A program made the position numbers and the translations under genes. This document shows, in pieces, positions 1 to 7,878 of a stretch of DNA of 64,000 nucleotides. The DNA lies in assembly GCA_963666475.2 (NCBI GenBank), contig CAXXJM010000001.1:1054001-1118000 (forward strand). Reading direction: 5' to 3'. The stretch comes from JBFHIZ01 sp963666475 (GTDB taxonomy: Bacteria > Bacillota > Clostridia > Lachnospirales > Lachnospiraceae). How positions within the stretch are numbered: the stretch's first letter is position 1; each line of letters begins with the position of its first letter. The notes under the pieces were generated by a model. It was given only the letters and a program-made list of their open reading frames with translations. It searched no databases and was not told the origin of the DNA.

Positions 1-1053
1 CCAAAATGGCTGATCCACGTTGCACGGCATCATGACTTGAACACTACCACTTCTTAAGGCTGCTGCCGTAGTTCCTACACCTCCATGATGCAGAATTCCC
101 TTTGCCTTTTTAAATACCTGTTCATGAGGTAGATATTCTTTCACGAAGATATGTTCTTCTATTCCTCCAGAAAATCCACTATTCCCTGTGATTAAAATCG
201 CCCTATTCCCTGTGTTTCTTAAGGCACATGCAATTTTTTTTATGAATTGGTCTGGACTCTTTAGTGGCATTGACGAAAATGTAATCACAATCGGTGGAGT
301 TCCTCCATCAATAAATTTTTCCGTTTCACTATCTAAAATTGACGTGTCATGCAATACTGGGAATCCCGTGAGTGCAACATGATTATCAAATTCTTCAACA
401 TCTTCAAACAGATATTTAGAAATAGGATAAACAATAGGCAAAGGTCCATTGTTCCTTTGTAACATATATGCACCGGATTTTCGTTTTGGCAAATCCAATA
501 TCGTTTCTCTAAATTTATTAATATCCTTTATATTGTTGCTTTCTGCTCCTAGATTCGCCAATTGGTACGTCAGACGATTCAGAAATCCACCAAGATTTCT
601 TTTTGATATTGCAAGATTAGGAAATGCTTTAATTGGATAAATCATAGGTACTAAAGGCATTGATATACACGGAATATTGAAACGTTCCGCAATATCAACC
701 GCACCAAATGCCTTTGGATGAAAAACTATCACATCCTGTTGCTTACATGCAGTATAAAACTCTTGCATAGCCTCTACATAAAGAGGATTGATCACTTCCT
801 TCGCATACTTTAGTGCTTTCACTGGATGCTTCATCCCTTCATTAAAGATTTGCTTCCCTTCTGCGGTCAAAAGTATTGCCATTAAATCCAAGCTGCAAGC
901 TTCAAATTTTAGTCCATGGTCAAGCACAAGCTTTTGAAATGAGCTTCCCGTACAAATAGTCACTTCATGTCCATATGCTTTTGCCATGATTCCCGCAGCT
1001 ACATATGGTTGAACGTCACCTCTTGTACCAAGACACAAAAAAATAATTTTCAT
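1..1053 (-). CDS. MGT/UGT-type glycosyltransferase, 3' end cut by the window
   Basis: GT1-family enzyme that transfers a sugar from a nucleotide-sugar to a small hydrophobic acceptor. The 351 visible codons begin MKIIFLCLGTRGDVQPYVA, the N-terminal signature of the sterol/macrolide/terpenoid glycosyltransferase group. They end inside the donor-binding signature HHGGVGTTAAALRSG (about residues 322-336), followed by PCNVDQPFW. Family members run to about 400-430 residues, so roughly 60-80 C-terminal residues lie outside the window. The ATG at 1053 follows a GGGGGG ribosome binding site. It lies 53 bp downstream of the ABC permease on the same strand, so it may be the last gene of the UbiD/UbiA/UbiX operon and could glycosylate that pathway's hydroquinone product. 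That role is inference. Confidence 0.85.
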   Translation of the reverse strand, partial: MKIIFLCLGTRGDVQPYVAAGIMAKAYGHEVTICTGSSFQKLVLDHGLKFEACSLDLMAILLTAEGKQIFNEGMKHPVKALKYAKEVINPLYVEAMQEFYTACKQQDVIVFHPKAFGAVDIAERFNIPCISMPLVPMIYPIKAFPNLAISKRNLGGFLNRLTYQLANLGAESNNIKDINKFRETILDLPKRKSGAYMLQRNNGPLPIVYPISKYLFEDVEEFDNHVALTGFPVLHDTSILDSETEKFIDGGTPPIVITFSSMPLKSPDQFIKKIACALRNTGNRAILITGNSGFSGGIEEHIFVKEYLPHEQVFKKAKGILHHGGVGTTAAALRSGSVQVMMPCNVDQPFW

Positions 1054-1106
1054 ATGAAATCCCCCCATAAACTTCTATTTCATTCAATATACTCCTATTT
1101 AAGAAA

Positions 1107-1835
1107 TTAATCCATATACCATTTACATAATATTTTCTCAGAAAAATCTATACATGCAAACATCACTCCTCCTAACAAGCTAATTAAGACGATGCCTGCA
1201 AACATACTTACATAATTGATTCTTACCCAGCTATCCATAATAAAAAATCCAAGCCCATATTTAGTTGCATAATTCTCAGCAAAAAACAATACGGATATAC
1301 TTGTACCAATACTGATGCGAAGGGAAGTGAATAAGCCTGGCATCATGGACGGAATAACCAAATGTCGATATATCTGCATATTAGACGCACCCAAAGAGCG
1401 TATTGAAAGATCATACGAAGGGTGTATTTTCTTTACATGATCATGAATCGTAATCACAATTTGAAAAAATAGGATCAAGGAAACAAGTGCAATCTTCGAT
1501 GCATCTCCAATCCCAAGAGCTAGCATAAGCAATGGTAAAAATGCAATTTTTGGAATCGGATATAACGTATATAAAATTGGAGTGATATGACGATCCAGAA
1601 AATCGATTCTCGCCGTTAAAACTCCTAGAAAACAACCGAATATGATGGTAATAACCACAGAAATCAATATTCGATATAAACTGGTCAACAAATGAAGCGA
1701 AAGAATACCAATATGCGAGAAAATGTAAATCAGTACAGAATATGGAGACGGGATAAAATTCTTATTAAGACCAAAGCTAAACAAGGCCCAAGTTAGCAAG
1801 ATCGCTCCCGTACTATAAAGATATCGATGCTTCAT
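1107..1835 (-). CDS. ABC transporter permease, NitT/TauT (SsuC-like) type
   Basis: Integral membrane subunit of a solute importer, 242 residues with about six hydrophobic segments, starting with a helix at about residues 9-25. The cytoplasmic EAA-like loop near residues 140-165 (RSLGASNMQIYRHLVIPSMM) is the docking site for the ATPase and is typical of the nitrate/sulfonate/taurine permease family. Its start overlaps the ATPase stop by 4 bp (ATGA type), so the two are translationally coupled. Binding-protein genes of this class usually sit beside the permease. Here the likely partner is the lipoprotein at 5926-6864, divergent from this operon. The substrate is unknown. The link to UbiX/UbiA/UbiD suggests an aromatic acid. 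Confidence 0.85.
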   Translation of the reverse strand: MKHRYLYSTGAILLTWALFSFGLNKNFIPSPYSVLIYIFSHIGILSLHLLTSLYRILISVVITIIFGCFLGVLTARIDFLDRHITPILYTLYPIPKIAFLPLLMLALGIGDASKIALVSLILFFQIVITIHDHVKKIHPSYDLSIRSLGASNMQIYRHLVIPSMMPGLFTSLRISIGTSISVLFFAENYATKYGLGFFIMDSWVRINYVSMFAGIVLISLLGGVMFACIDFSEKILCKWYMD

Positions 1836-2590
1836 AGTCTATTTCTCCCATCTTTTTTTGCAACTAGGTTCATTGAATTACGTATTTTAAGACAAAAATC
1901 AAAATAATTCTGCGTCTGACGTATGTTTTCCATGCCATAACAAGTATTTGAAAATACGGAATGTACTTCCCCATTCTCTGACATTACTAAAATCGTTTCC
2001 CCTAAAATTAATGCTTCTTCAATCGAATGTGTTACGATGACACTACACATAGCGTTTTCTTGTAACATAATCAACATTTCATCTTGTAACTGTTCTCTTG
2101 TAATTGCATCAAGTGCTGACAGTGGTTCATCCATTAATAACAGATTGGGTTTATTCAGCCATGCTCTAGCAAGAGCTACTCTTTGCTTTTGACCACCGCT
2201 TAATGTCATTGGATAATCATTCAAACATTCCAGAAGACCTAATCGTATGGACAAATTCTTTGCTTCTTTTTTTGCTTGTTCCGACACTTTCCCTTTCAGT
2301 AAAAGAGGCAAAAGAATGTTCTCCCAAACAGTTTTCCACGGAAATAATCCATATTCCTGTAATACCAGATTTTGATTTAATTTGTCCTTTTTCCACAAAT
2401 CCCCTGAGACAATAGCATTGTCTGGCAAAAGTCTTGCAAGAGATAAAAGAAGCGTCGTTTTACCACATCCGGATGGTCCTAATATTGCATAAGAAGCATT
2501 GGAATAAAATGCTCCTGTAAAATCTGAAACTGCTTTTCTATTCGGATAACGCACAGAATAGTTTTTCAAATCCAGCAAAAGTTCACTCAT
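1832..2590 (-). CDS. ABC transporter ATP-binding protein, NitT/TauT (SsuB-like) type
   Basis: Cytoplasmic ATPase that powers the adjacent importer, 252 residues. Walker A GPSGCGKTT is at residues 38-46, the Q-loop follows (VLQEYGLFPW), the signature is LSGGQKQRVALARAW, Walker B is LLLMDEPLSALD and the switch histidine is in VIVTHSIEEAL. The order and the LFPW sequence match the nitrate/sulfonate/taurine group. The gene overlaps ubiX at one end (8 bp) and the permease at the other (4 bp), which strongly indicates one polycistronic message. What it carries cannot be read from an ATPase. Confidence 0.9.
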   Translation of the reverse strand: MSELLLDLKNYSVRYPNRKAVSDFTGAFYSNASYAILGPSGCGKTTLLLSLARLLPDNAIVSGDLWKKDKLNQNLVLQEYGLFPWKTVWENILLPLLLKGKVSEQAKKEAKNLSIRLGLLECLNDYPMTLSGGQKQRVALARAWLNKPNLLLMDEPLSALDAITREQLQDEMLIMLQENAMCSVIVTHSIEEALILGETILVMSENGEVHSVFSNTCYGMENIRQTQNYFDFCLKIRNSMNLVAKKDGRNRL

Positions 2591-3179
2591 GCTCTCCTCC
2601 CCAAATATGGCTCAATTCGTTTTCAATATCCAAAAAATCCAAAATCCTACCTACACTTATTTGATTGCTCTCCTGAAGTGTTTTTGGTTTTGCATACATC
2701 GCCGGTACGGGTGGCATAATGATTCCACCCACATCTGAAATCTTTAACATATTCGATAAATGTATGGAAGACAATGGAGTTTCCCTTGCCACCAAAATTA
2801 GTTTCCGTTTCTCCTTGATTGCAACATCGGCACTACGTAAAATCAATGAATCCGAAATCCCGTTCGCAATTTTGCCAAGAGTCCCCATACTACAAGGAAC
2901 AATAATGACCGCATTTACTTTTACGGAACCACTTGCAATTGGGGCAAATAAATCTTGATTATCATACTCTGTAAATTTTGTTTCATGTATATAAGCGAGT
3001 TGTTGATAATTCTCTATACCTTTCTCATAACTGCAATCCATCTCGTAAGCATATACCTTTTTCCCTTGATCAGAAGATATAAAAAAGACCTCATGCTTTT
3101 TTTTCAATAATTCACGAATCAAAAGATCTGCAAATACACTACCACTTGCACCTGTAAGACTCACCACAAATTTTGACAT
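2583..3179 (-). CDS. ubiX: UbiX-family flavin prenyltransferase
   Basis: Makes prenylated FMN, the cofactor of UbiD decarboxylases, from FMN and dimethylallyl phosphate. At 198 residues it has the usual length. The N-terminal FMN-binding loop TGASGSVFADLL (residues 9-20), the central VPCSMGTLGKIANGISD and the C-terminal GGIIMPPVPAMYAKPKTL are all family hallmarks. It lies 13 bp downstream of the UbiA-family gene and overlaps the ABC ATPase by 8 bp. Being in one operon with a UbiD homologue explains its role. It need not belong to ubiquinone synthesis, because UbiX serves every prFMN-dependent decarboxylase. Confidence 0.93.
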   Translation of the reverse strand: MSKFVVSLTGASGSVFADLLIRELLKKKHEVFFISSDQGKKVYAYEMDCSYEKGIENYQQLAYIHETKFTEYDNQDLFAPIASGSVKVNAVIIVPCSMGTLGKIANGISDSLILRSADVAIKEKRKLILVARETPLSSIHLSNMLKISDVGGIIMPPVPAMYAKPKTLQESNQISVGRILDFLDIENELSHIWGGEHE

Positions 3180-3192
3180 CGAACTAACCTCG

Positions 3193-4077
3193 CTATTCTA
3201 ATTTTCCAATAAATACATCAATTATTGTCACACCCAATAACAACACAGAAATAATCTGGTTGATATGATATGACGCAATATTCATTTTGTCTTTGTTTTT
3301 TGGATCTACCATAATATGCTCTATCACCAGTAACACGATGGAAATTCCAACACCTACCAAATATATCACTCCAAGCTGAGTAAAAAAAACTAAACTAATC
3401 AAAAATACAATCATCATAAAATGAAAGGCTCTTGCGATCCAAAGGGCAAGATTCTGTCCAAATCTTGCAGGGATAGAAAACAACCCTTCCTGACGATCAA
3501 ATGCGATATCTTGCGTCCCATATATGATGTCAAAACCAGCTACCCACAAAGTGACAATCGCGGCATATATAATAGGTACCAGTTCAAATTTACCCCGCAC
3601 TGCAAGCCATGCACCCACAGGCGCCCCTGCACAAGTCACGCCCAAAAACAAATGGCAGATCCAGGTAAACCTCTTCGTATAAGAATACAAAGTGAATAAT
3701 ATGAGTGCAACGGGTGATAATATAAAACAAATTGTGTTAATCATTGCAGCAGCAAACACAAATATTGCATAACAAACGATAGTTATTATGAGAGCTTCTT
3801 TCTTTTTAACTACTCCTTTTGGTATATGTCTACCTGCCGTTCTTGGATTCTTTTGATCGATTTCTGCATCTGCAAAACGATTGAATGCATTTGCTCCATT
3901 TCTTCCAGCAATAAGTGCTACGAAAATCCATAGAATTGTCATCATTTTGGGGAGCCCATTTGCTGCTACAAGCATCGCCATAAGTGCAAATGGTAACGAA
4001 AAAAGGGTGTGTGAAAACATGACCAGTTCGCCATATTTCTTAATTTTTTGTATTATTTTCTCTCGTGTCAATTCCAT
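3193..4077 (-). CDS. UbiA-family aromatic prenyltransferase
   Basis: Membrane enzyme that attaches a polyprenyl chain to an aromatic acceptor, 294 residues with about eight hydrophobic helices. Both Asp-rich motifs that bind Mg-diphosphate are present: NRFADAEID (N66, D70, D74) and, near residue 187, DIIYGTQDIAFDRQEGL. The sequence is closest in feel to 4-hydroxybenzoate octaprenyltransferase and to the MqnP-type enzymes of the futalosine menaquinone route. The start overlaps the UbiD stop by 38 bp, so the two are tightly coupled. The acceptor is unknown. Decarboxylase plus prenyltransferase implies a hydroxybenzoate or dihydroxynaphthoate. It ends with TAG. Confidence 0.9.
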   Translation of the reverse strand: MELTREKIIQKIKKYGELVMFSHTLFSLPFALMAMLVAANGLPKMMTILWIFVALIAGRNGANAFNRFADAEIDQKNPRTAGRHIPKGVVKKKEALIITIVCYAIFVFAAAMINTICFILSPVALILFTLYSYTKRFTWICHLFLGVTCAGAPVGAWLAVRGKFELVPIIYAAIVTLWVAGFDIIYGTQDIAFDRQEGLFSIPARFGQNLALWIARAFHFMMIVFLISLVFFTQLGVIYLVGVGISIVLLVIEHIMVDPKNKDKMNIASYHINQIISVLLLGVTIIDVFIGKLE

Positions 4078-5803
4078 ATTCCTTCCACCTCTTTGTTACT
4101 TTTTCTACGACTTCTGGTGTCATTACTATATCGTCTGGCCAAGGTCTCAAAAGGCCATCTTTTGGGCCCTTCTTTGTGGCGTCAATTCCAATAAACAATG
4201 TCTGATCTGATCTTTCTTCACAAATCATGTCTCGCTTCGGGTCGATGTTATTAAATATTTTCCACATAACTTCAGATAAATTTGTAGAATCAATCCATTC
4301 ATCCACTAAAATTACAAAGTTTTCTTCCTTACATTCCGTTGCTATTTCAAATAAGTACTTGGTAGCTCTCGTTTGTTCTTTGTTAATGTTCCGAATGGAT
4401 ACATGTTTCTTTAGAAATTCAAAAAATTCTTCGTTCTCAAAACATGATTTTCCAGATTCTTCTACCTCCATTTTTTTTGTTGCGTCTATTCCCACACGAA
4501 ATCCTTGTAAAGCGCGATTCGAGGCATGGTCTAACGCATCCAATGGTCCTTCTGACAAAACCACATGGGATTTTTTCGTAACTTCTTTCGCCACACATAG
4601 AGCCACTTCTTTGTAATCATGTACATTGACATCTTCATCCACAATGATGAGCATTTTCGTATACATCATCTGGCCGACTCCCCAAAGACTGTTCATGATT
4701 TTTTTCCCATGTAAAGGATATTTTTTACGAATCGATACGATTACGCAGTTATGAAACACTCCTTCTAGTGGAAAATCCAAGTCTACGACTTCTGGAACCT
4801 GGAATTTAAGTAATGGGCGAAAAATCCTTTCGGTTGCTTTCCCCAAATAACAATCCTCCATTGGTGGTTGTCCTACAATGGTAGTTGGATAAACTGGATT
4901 CTTTCTACTTGTTATTTTTTCAATATGAAATACAGGGTATTCATCTTCTAAGGAATAATACCCTGTATGATCTCCAAAAGGTCCCTCCGTACGCAATTCA
5001 TCCAAATCCACATATCCTTCTAGTACGAATTCTGCTTCAGCTGGTACTTTTATTTCATTAGATATGGATTTGACCATTCTTACTGGTCGTTTCTTTAAAT
5101 ATCCAGCAAAAATCATTTCATCTATCATTTTAGGAAGCGGTGCAGTTGCCGCATAAATCACCGTAGGATCACAACCTAATGCAACCGAAACGGGCATACG
5201 CTTTCCTATTTTTCTATATTTCTCATAAATTTCTCTTCCATCTTTATGTAAATGCCAATGCATCCCCGTTGTTTTTTGATCATATACCTGCAGACGATAC
5301 ATTCCAACATTCTGTTGTCCAGTCTCTGGATCTTTTGTAAATACAAGTGGTAAAGTGATATATTTCCCTCCATCATCTGGCCAGCATTTTATAATTGGCA
5401 GCAAATCAAGATTCGGCTCCATTACCACTTCCTGACATGCCCCTTTTCTAATTGTCCTCGGAAATAGAAAAGGAAGTGGTGCAAATTTGGGAATCGCCTG
5501 AAATTTTCCCTTCCAGGTTGCATAGGAACCCAAATTAAAAAAAGAACCTATTTCATCACCTATTTCATCCAACGAATCTACTTCAAATCCCAAATTCAAT
5601 CGTTCAAAGCTGCCCATTGCATTAATCAAAAGTGGGTATTTCGAGCCTTTTACCTTGTGGAATAACAATGCATTTCCATTTTTCTTTGAGATTCTGTCTG
5701 TAATCTCTGTGATCTCTAGTTCCGGATCAACTTCAACGTGAACCTCCGTCATGAGACCTCTTTTACTTAGTTCTTTCATGTAGCTTTGTAGATTTCTAAA
5801 CAC
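4040..5803 (-). CDS. UbiD-family prenylated-FMN decarboxylase
   Basis: Non-oxidative (de)carboxylase of aromatic or unsaturated acids that uses the UbiX-made prFMN cofactor, 587 residues, at the long end of the family (about 480-610). Recognisable UbiD segments are the N-terminal LLFHKVKGSKYPLL region, the cofactor-binding stretch from about residue 165 (NVGMYRLQVYDQKTTGMHWH), the acid-containing TEGPFGDHTGYYS near residue 280 and PTTIVGQPPMEDCYLGKATERIF. Start is GTG at 5803 behind AGGAGG with an 8-bp gap. It is the first gene of the operon. Long UbiD proteins next to UbiA and UbiX occur in late menaquinone biosynthesis, the best functional guess here. Confidence 0.92.
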   Translation of the reverse strand: MFRNLQSYMKELSKRGLMTEVHVEVDPELEITEITDRISKKNGNALLFHKVKGSKYPLLINAMGSFERLNLGFEVDSLDEIGDEIGSFFNLGSYATWKGKFQAIPKFAPLPFLFPRTIRKGACQEVVMEPNLDLLPIIKCWPDDGGKYITLPLVFTKDPETGQQNVGMYRLQVYDQKTTGMHWHLHKDGREIYEKYRKIGKRMPVSVALGCDPTVIYAATAPLPKMIDEMIFAGYLKKRPVRMVKSISNEIKVPAEAEFVLEGYVDLDELRTEGPFGDHTGYYSLEDEYPVFHIEKITSRKNPVYPTTIVGQPPMEDCYLGKATERIFRPLLKFQVPEVVDLDFPLEGVFHNCVIVSIRKKYPLHGKKIMNSLWGVGQMMYTKMLIIVDEDVNVHDYKEVALCVAKEVTKKSHVVLSEGPLDALDHASNRALQGFRVGIDATKKMEVEESGKSCFENEEFFEFLKKHVSIRNINKEQTRATKYLFEIATECKEENFVILVDEWIDSTNLSEVMWKIFNNIDPKRDMICEERSDQTLFIGIDATKKGPKDGLLRPWPDDIVMTPEVVEKVTKRWKEYGIDTRENNTKN

Positions 5804-5832
5804 CGTGTTATCCTCCTAAATTCAATACCTAC

Positions 5833-5861
5833 ATTTTACCATGGCAACTAGATAGTGACAA
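5833..5861 (-). promoter_or_regulatory. Sigma-A promoter of the UbiD/UbiA/UbiX/ABC operon
   Basis: On the minus strand TTGTCA (5861-5856) and TAAAAT (5838-5833) are separated by exactly 17 bp. This puts the transcript start near 5826, about 23 nt before the GTG start of the UbiD gene. Confidence 0.6.
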
Positions 5862-5871
5862 ATGCTTTGCA

Positions 5872-5886
5872 ACAAATTCAATTTGT
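5872..5886. promoter_or_regulatory. Perfect 15-bp palindrome between divergent operons
   Basis: ACAAATT-C-AATTTGT is a perfect inverted repeat just upstream of the -35 of the UbiD operon and overlapping a weak plus-strand -35 (TTGTGC at 5883) for the binding-protein gene. It is a candidate operator coordinating both halves of the module. No regulator gene is adjacent. Confidence 0.4.
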
Positions 5887-5925
5887 GCTAAACTTGATAA
5901 TTGATATTACCTTAAGGAGGTTCCA

Positions 5926-6864
5926 ATGAAATATTTTAAACTACATTTTGTATTACTCATTACAATATTGACACTTACCGCATGTGGCAGTACAAATGCA
6001 TCTGTGGATGATACTCTGACCATAGGTGTTATGCCTGATATGGGTGCCGTTCCCTTTGTGATAGCCGCACAAAACGGATATTATGATGAATTAGGGCTTA
6101 CCATGGATATTCAAGTGTTTCGAAGTGCACAAGATAGAGATACCGCTTTGCAAACCGGTAATCTAGATGGTGCAATGGCGGATTTATTAACAATTTTATT
6201 TTTTAATCAATCGGGTTTTGATGTAAAAATGACATCTGACACTTACGGAAACTACATGATGGTATCATCCCCACAAATCAACGCAACAGATTTGACTAAG
6301 CTGGATTCCATTTCAATCGGAATGTCCTCAAATACAGTAATCGATTTTACAACAGAGATGATTGCCGAGTCCTTATCATTTGAAGACCGTCTGGAGAAAG
6401 TAGCCATTCCACAAATGCCAGTGCGTTTAGAGATGCTTGCTTCAGGAGAATTAAATGGTGCAACATTACCTGATCCCCTTGCTACAACTGCTATTTTAAA
6501 TGGTGGTGAAAAAGTTAGCGATACGGAAAGCTTCGACCTCTATCCTGCGATTTTTATGATGAATCAGGATGCCATTGATCAACATAGTCCAGCTATTTTG
6601 GCGATGTATCAGGCATACAATAAAGCAGTAGATTACTTAAATGAAACTGACCCTTCTAATTTTTATTCTGTTTTAGTGGATGTTTTAGGATTTCCTGACG
6701 GTCTGGAAGATTCCATTTCCTTTCCTGAATATGTTCACATTCAGCCAGCAGACGAATCAACGTTTCAGAAAACACAAGAATGGATGCAAGCTCGCGATTT
6801 AATCAGTGATACCTATTCTTATGACAATTTGAGTGATAATCAATTTATCAAAGATTTAGACTAA
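5926..6864 (+). CDS. Solute-binding lipoprotein, NMT1/SsuA-like
   Basis: Extracellular binding protein of an ABC importer, 312 residues. A signal peptide ends in the lipobox LTAC (Cys20), so it is lipid-anchored. The mature part has the NitT/TauT pattern: LTIGVMPDMGAVPFVIAAQNGYYDELG, then FRSAQDRDTALQTGNLDGAMADLLT, as in SsuA, ThiY and the related-fold MqnA/MqnD enzymes. AAGGAGG precedes the ATG. It is divergent from the UbiD operon, which carries a matching permease and ATPase but no binding protein, so the three probably form one importer. The ligand is unknown. An aromatic carboxylate is the inference from context. Confidence 0.88.
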   Translation: MKYFKLHFVLLITILTLTACGSTNASVDDTLTIGVMPDMGAVPFVIAAQNGYYDELGLTMDIQVFRSAQDRDTALQTGNLDGAMADLLTILFFNQSGFDVKMTSDTYGNYMMVSSPQINATDLTKLDSISIGMSSNTVIDFTTEMIAESLSFEDRLEKVAIPQMPVRLEMLASGELNGATLPDPLATTAILNGGEKVSDTESFDLYPAIFMMNQDAIDQHSPAILAMYQAYNKAVDYLNETDPSNFYSVLVDVLGFPDGLEDSISFPEYVHIQPADESTFQKTQEWMQARDLISDTYSYDNLSDNQFIKDLD

Positions 6865-6877
6865 TAACCTAACATCA

Positions 6878-6927
6878 AAAAAAACGGCCGGATATACGAA
6901 GGAATTTCGTATTTTCGGTCGTTTTTT
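6878..6927 (+). terminator. Rho-independent terminator after the binding-protein gene
   Basis: A 20-bp imperfect stem (left arm from 6878, right arm ending 6926) with loop GGA is followed by TTTTTT. It separates the lipoprotein gene from the NapH-like gene, so the latter probably has its own promoter. Confidence 0.75.
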
Positions 6928-6934
6928 CATTTTC

Positions 6935-6952
6935 TTGTCACACAGTTGTCAC
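6935..6952. repeat. Direct repeat TTGTCAC-N4-TTGTCAC upstream of the NapH-like gene
   Basis: Two identical heptamers 11 bp apart (6935-6941 and 6946-6952), upstream of the gene starting at 7018. Spacing of one helical turn is typical of tandem activator sites, and the second copy could also be a -35 box. No factor is assigned. Confidence 0.35.
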
Positions 6953-7017
6953 TTACCACCTGTATTCTAATGCTATTAAATAAATAGGTTCTTTGTCCTA
7001 TCAAAAAGGAGAATATC

Positions 7018-7878
7018 ATGAGAGAAAGAAAAACAAACAGATTTTTCAAAAATCGTGCGTTTCGATTCGGAACACAAATTCTTTTCTTTGCTATTGTTTC
7101 ATTCATTGCTATCAATCACTATTTGGAGGAGATTGGAAATTCACTGTCATTTATCAGCAGCGATTCGTTGCATGCATTTTGTCCTTATGGTGGTGTAGAG
7201 GCATTCTTTGCTTGGTTAAATTATGATGTATTGATTAAAAAAATCCACACCAGTTCTTTCGTAATTCTAGGAATCGTCCTTTCGACAGCGATTCTGTTCG
7301 GACCTGTCTTTTGTAGTTTTGCATGCCCTCTTGGCTCTATTCAAGAATGGATTGGGAAAATCGGAAAAAGAATATTTAGAAAGAAATACAATCACTTTAT
7401 CCCGGCAAAATTTGACAAAATATTGAGATATCTCAGATATGGAGTACTAATATTCGTCGTATATCTGACCACCAATAGCCTACGCTTGATATTCTTAGAA
7501 GTCGATCCATATTATGCCTTGTTCAACTTTTGGTCATCAGAAGAAACAATTGGTGGAATTATTGTCCTAATAATCATATTAATCAGCTCTTTATTCGTCG
7601 AACGACCATGGTGTAAATATGCCTGCCCTTTTGGTGCACTCTTAGGCCTTACGAACTTCATACGCATTTTTAAAATCCGGAGAAATTCTGCTACTTGTAT
7701 TTCTTGTGGAAAATGCTCAAAAGAATGTCCTATGAATATTGATGTGCAAAACATAAAAACAATTTACGATCATCAATGCATTAGTTGCATGGAATGTACT
7801 TCAGAAGTAAGTTGTCCAGTATCCAACACTGTGGTAATGAAAGCGTCAAAAAAATTCAAAATGGAGGATGAATCATGA
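7018..7878 (+). CDS. NapH/CcoG-like membrane 4Fe-4S ferredoxin
   Basis: Membrane-bound polyferredoxin, 286 residues, likely to pass electrons between the quinone pool and a partner. Four or five hydrophobic segments carry two paired Cys-Pro motifs at the membrane face, CSFACPLG (about residue 100) and CKYACPFGALLG (about residue 198). These are followed by two 4Fe-4S sites, CISCGKCSKECPMNID and CISCMECTSEVSCPV. This layout is that of NapH, NosR and MauN, some of which oxidise menaquinol. AAAAGGAG lies ahead of the ATG. It overlaps the next gene by 4 bp. Lying beside a putative quinone synthesis operon, it is a plausible user of that quinone, which is inference. Confidence 0.85.
   Translation: MRERKTNRFFKNRAFRFGTQILFFAIVSFIAINHYLEEIGNSLSFISSDSLHAFCPYGGVEAFFAWLNYDVLIKKIHTSSFVILGIVLSTAILFGPVFCSFACPLGSIQEWIGKIGKRIFRKKYNHFIPAKFDKILRYLRYGVLIFVVYLTTNSLRLIFLEVDPYYALFNFWSSEETIGGIIVLIIILISSLFVERPWCKYACPFGALLGLTNFIRIFKIRRNSATCISCGKCSKECPMNIDVQNIKTIYDHQCISCMECTSEVSCPVSNTVVMKASKKFKMEDES

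Noticed and set aside
1107..5803. Aerobic ubiquinone biosynthesis
   Set aside because: The rest of the window is strictly anaerobic in character and no ubi hydroxylases or methyltransferases are present. UbiA/UbiD/UbiX alone do not define ubiquinone.
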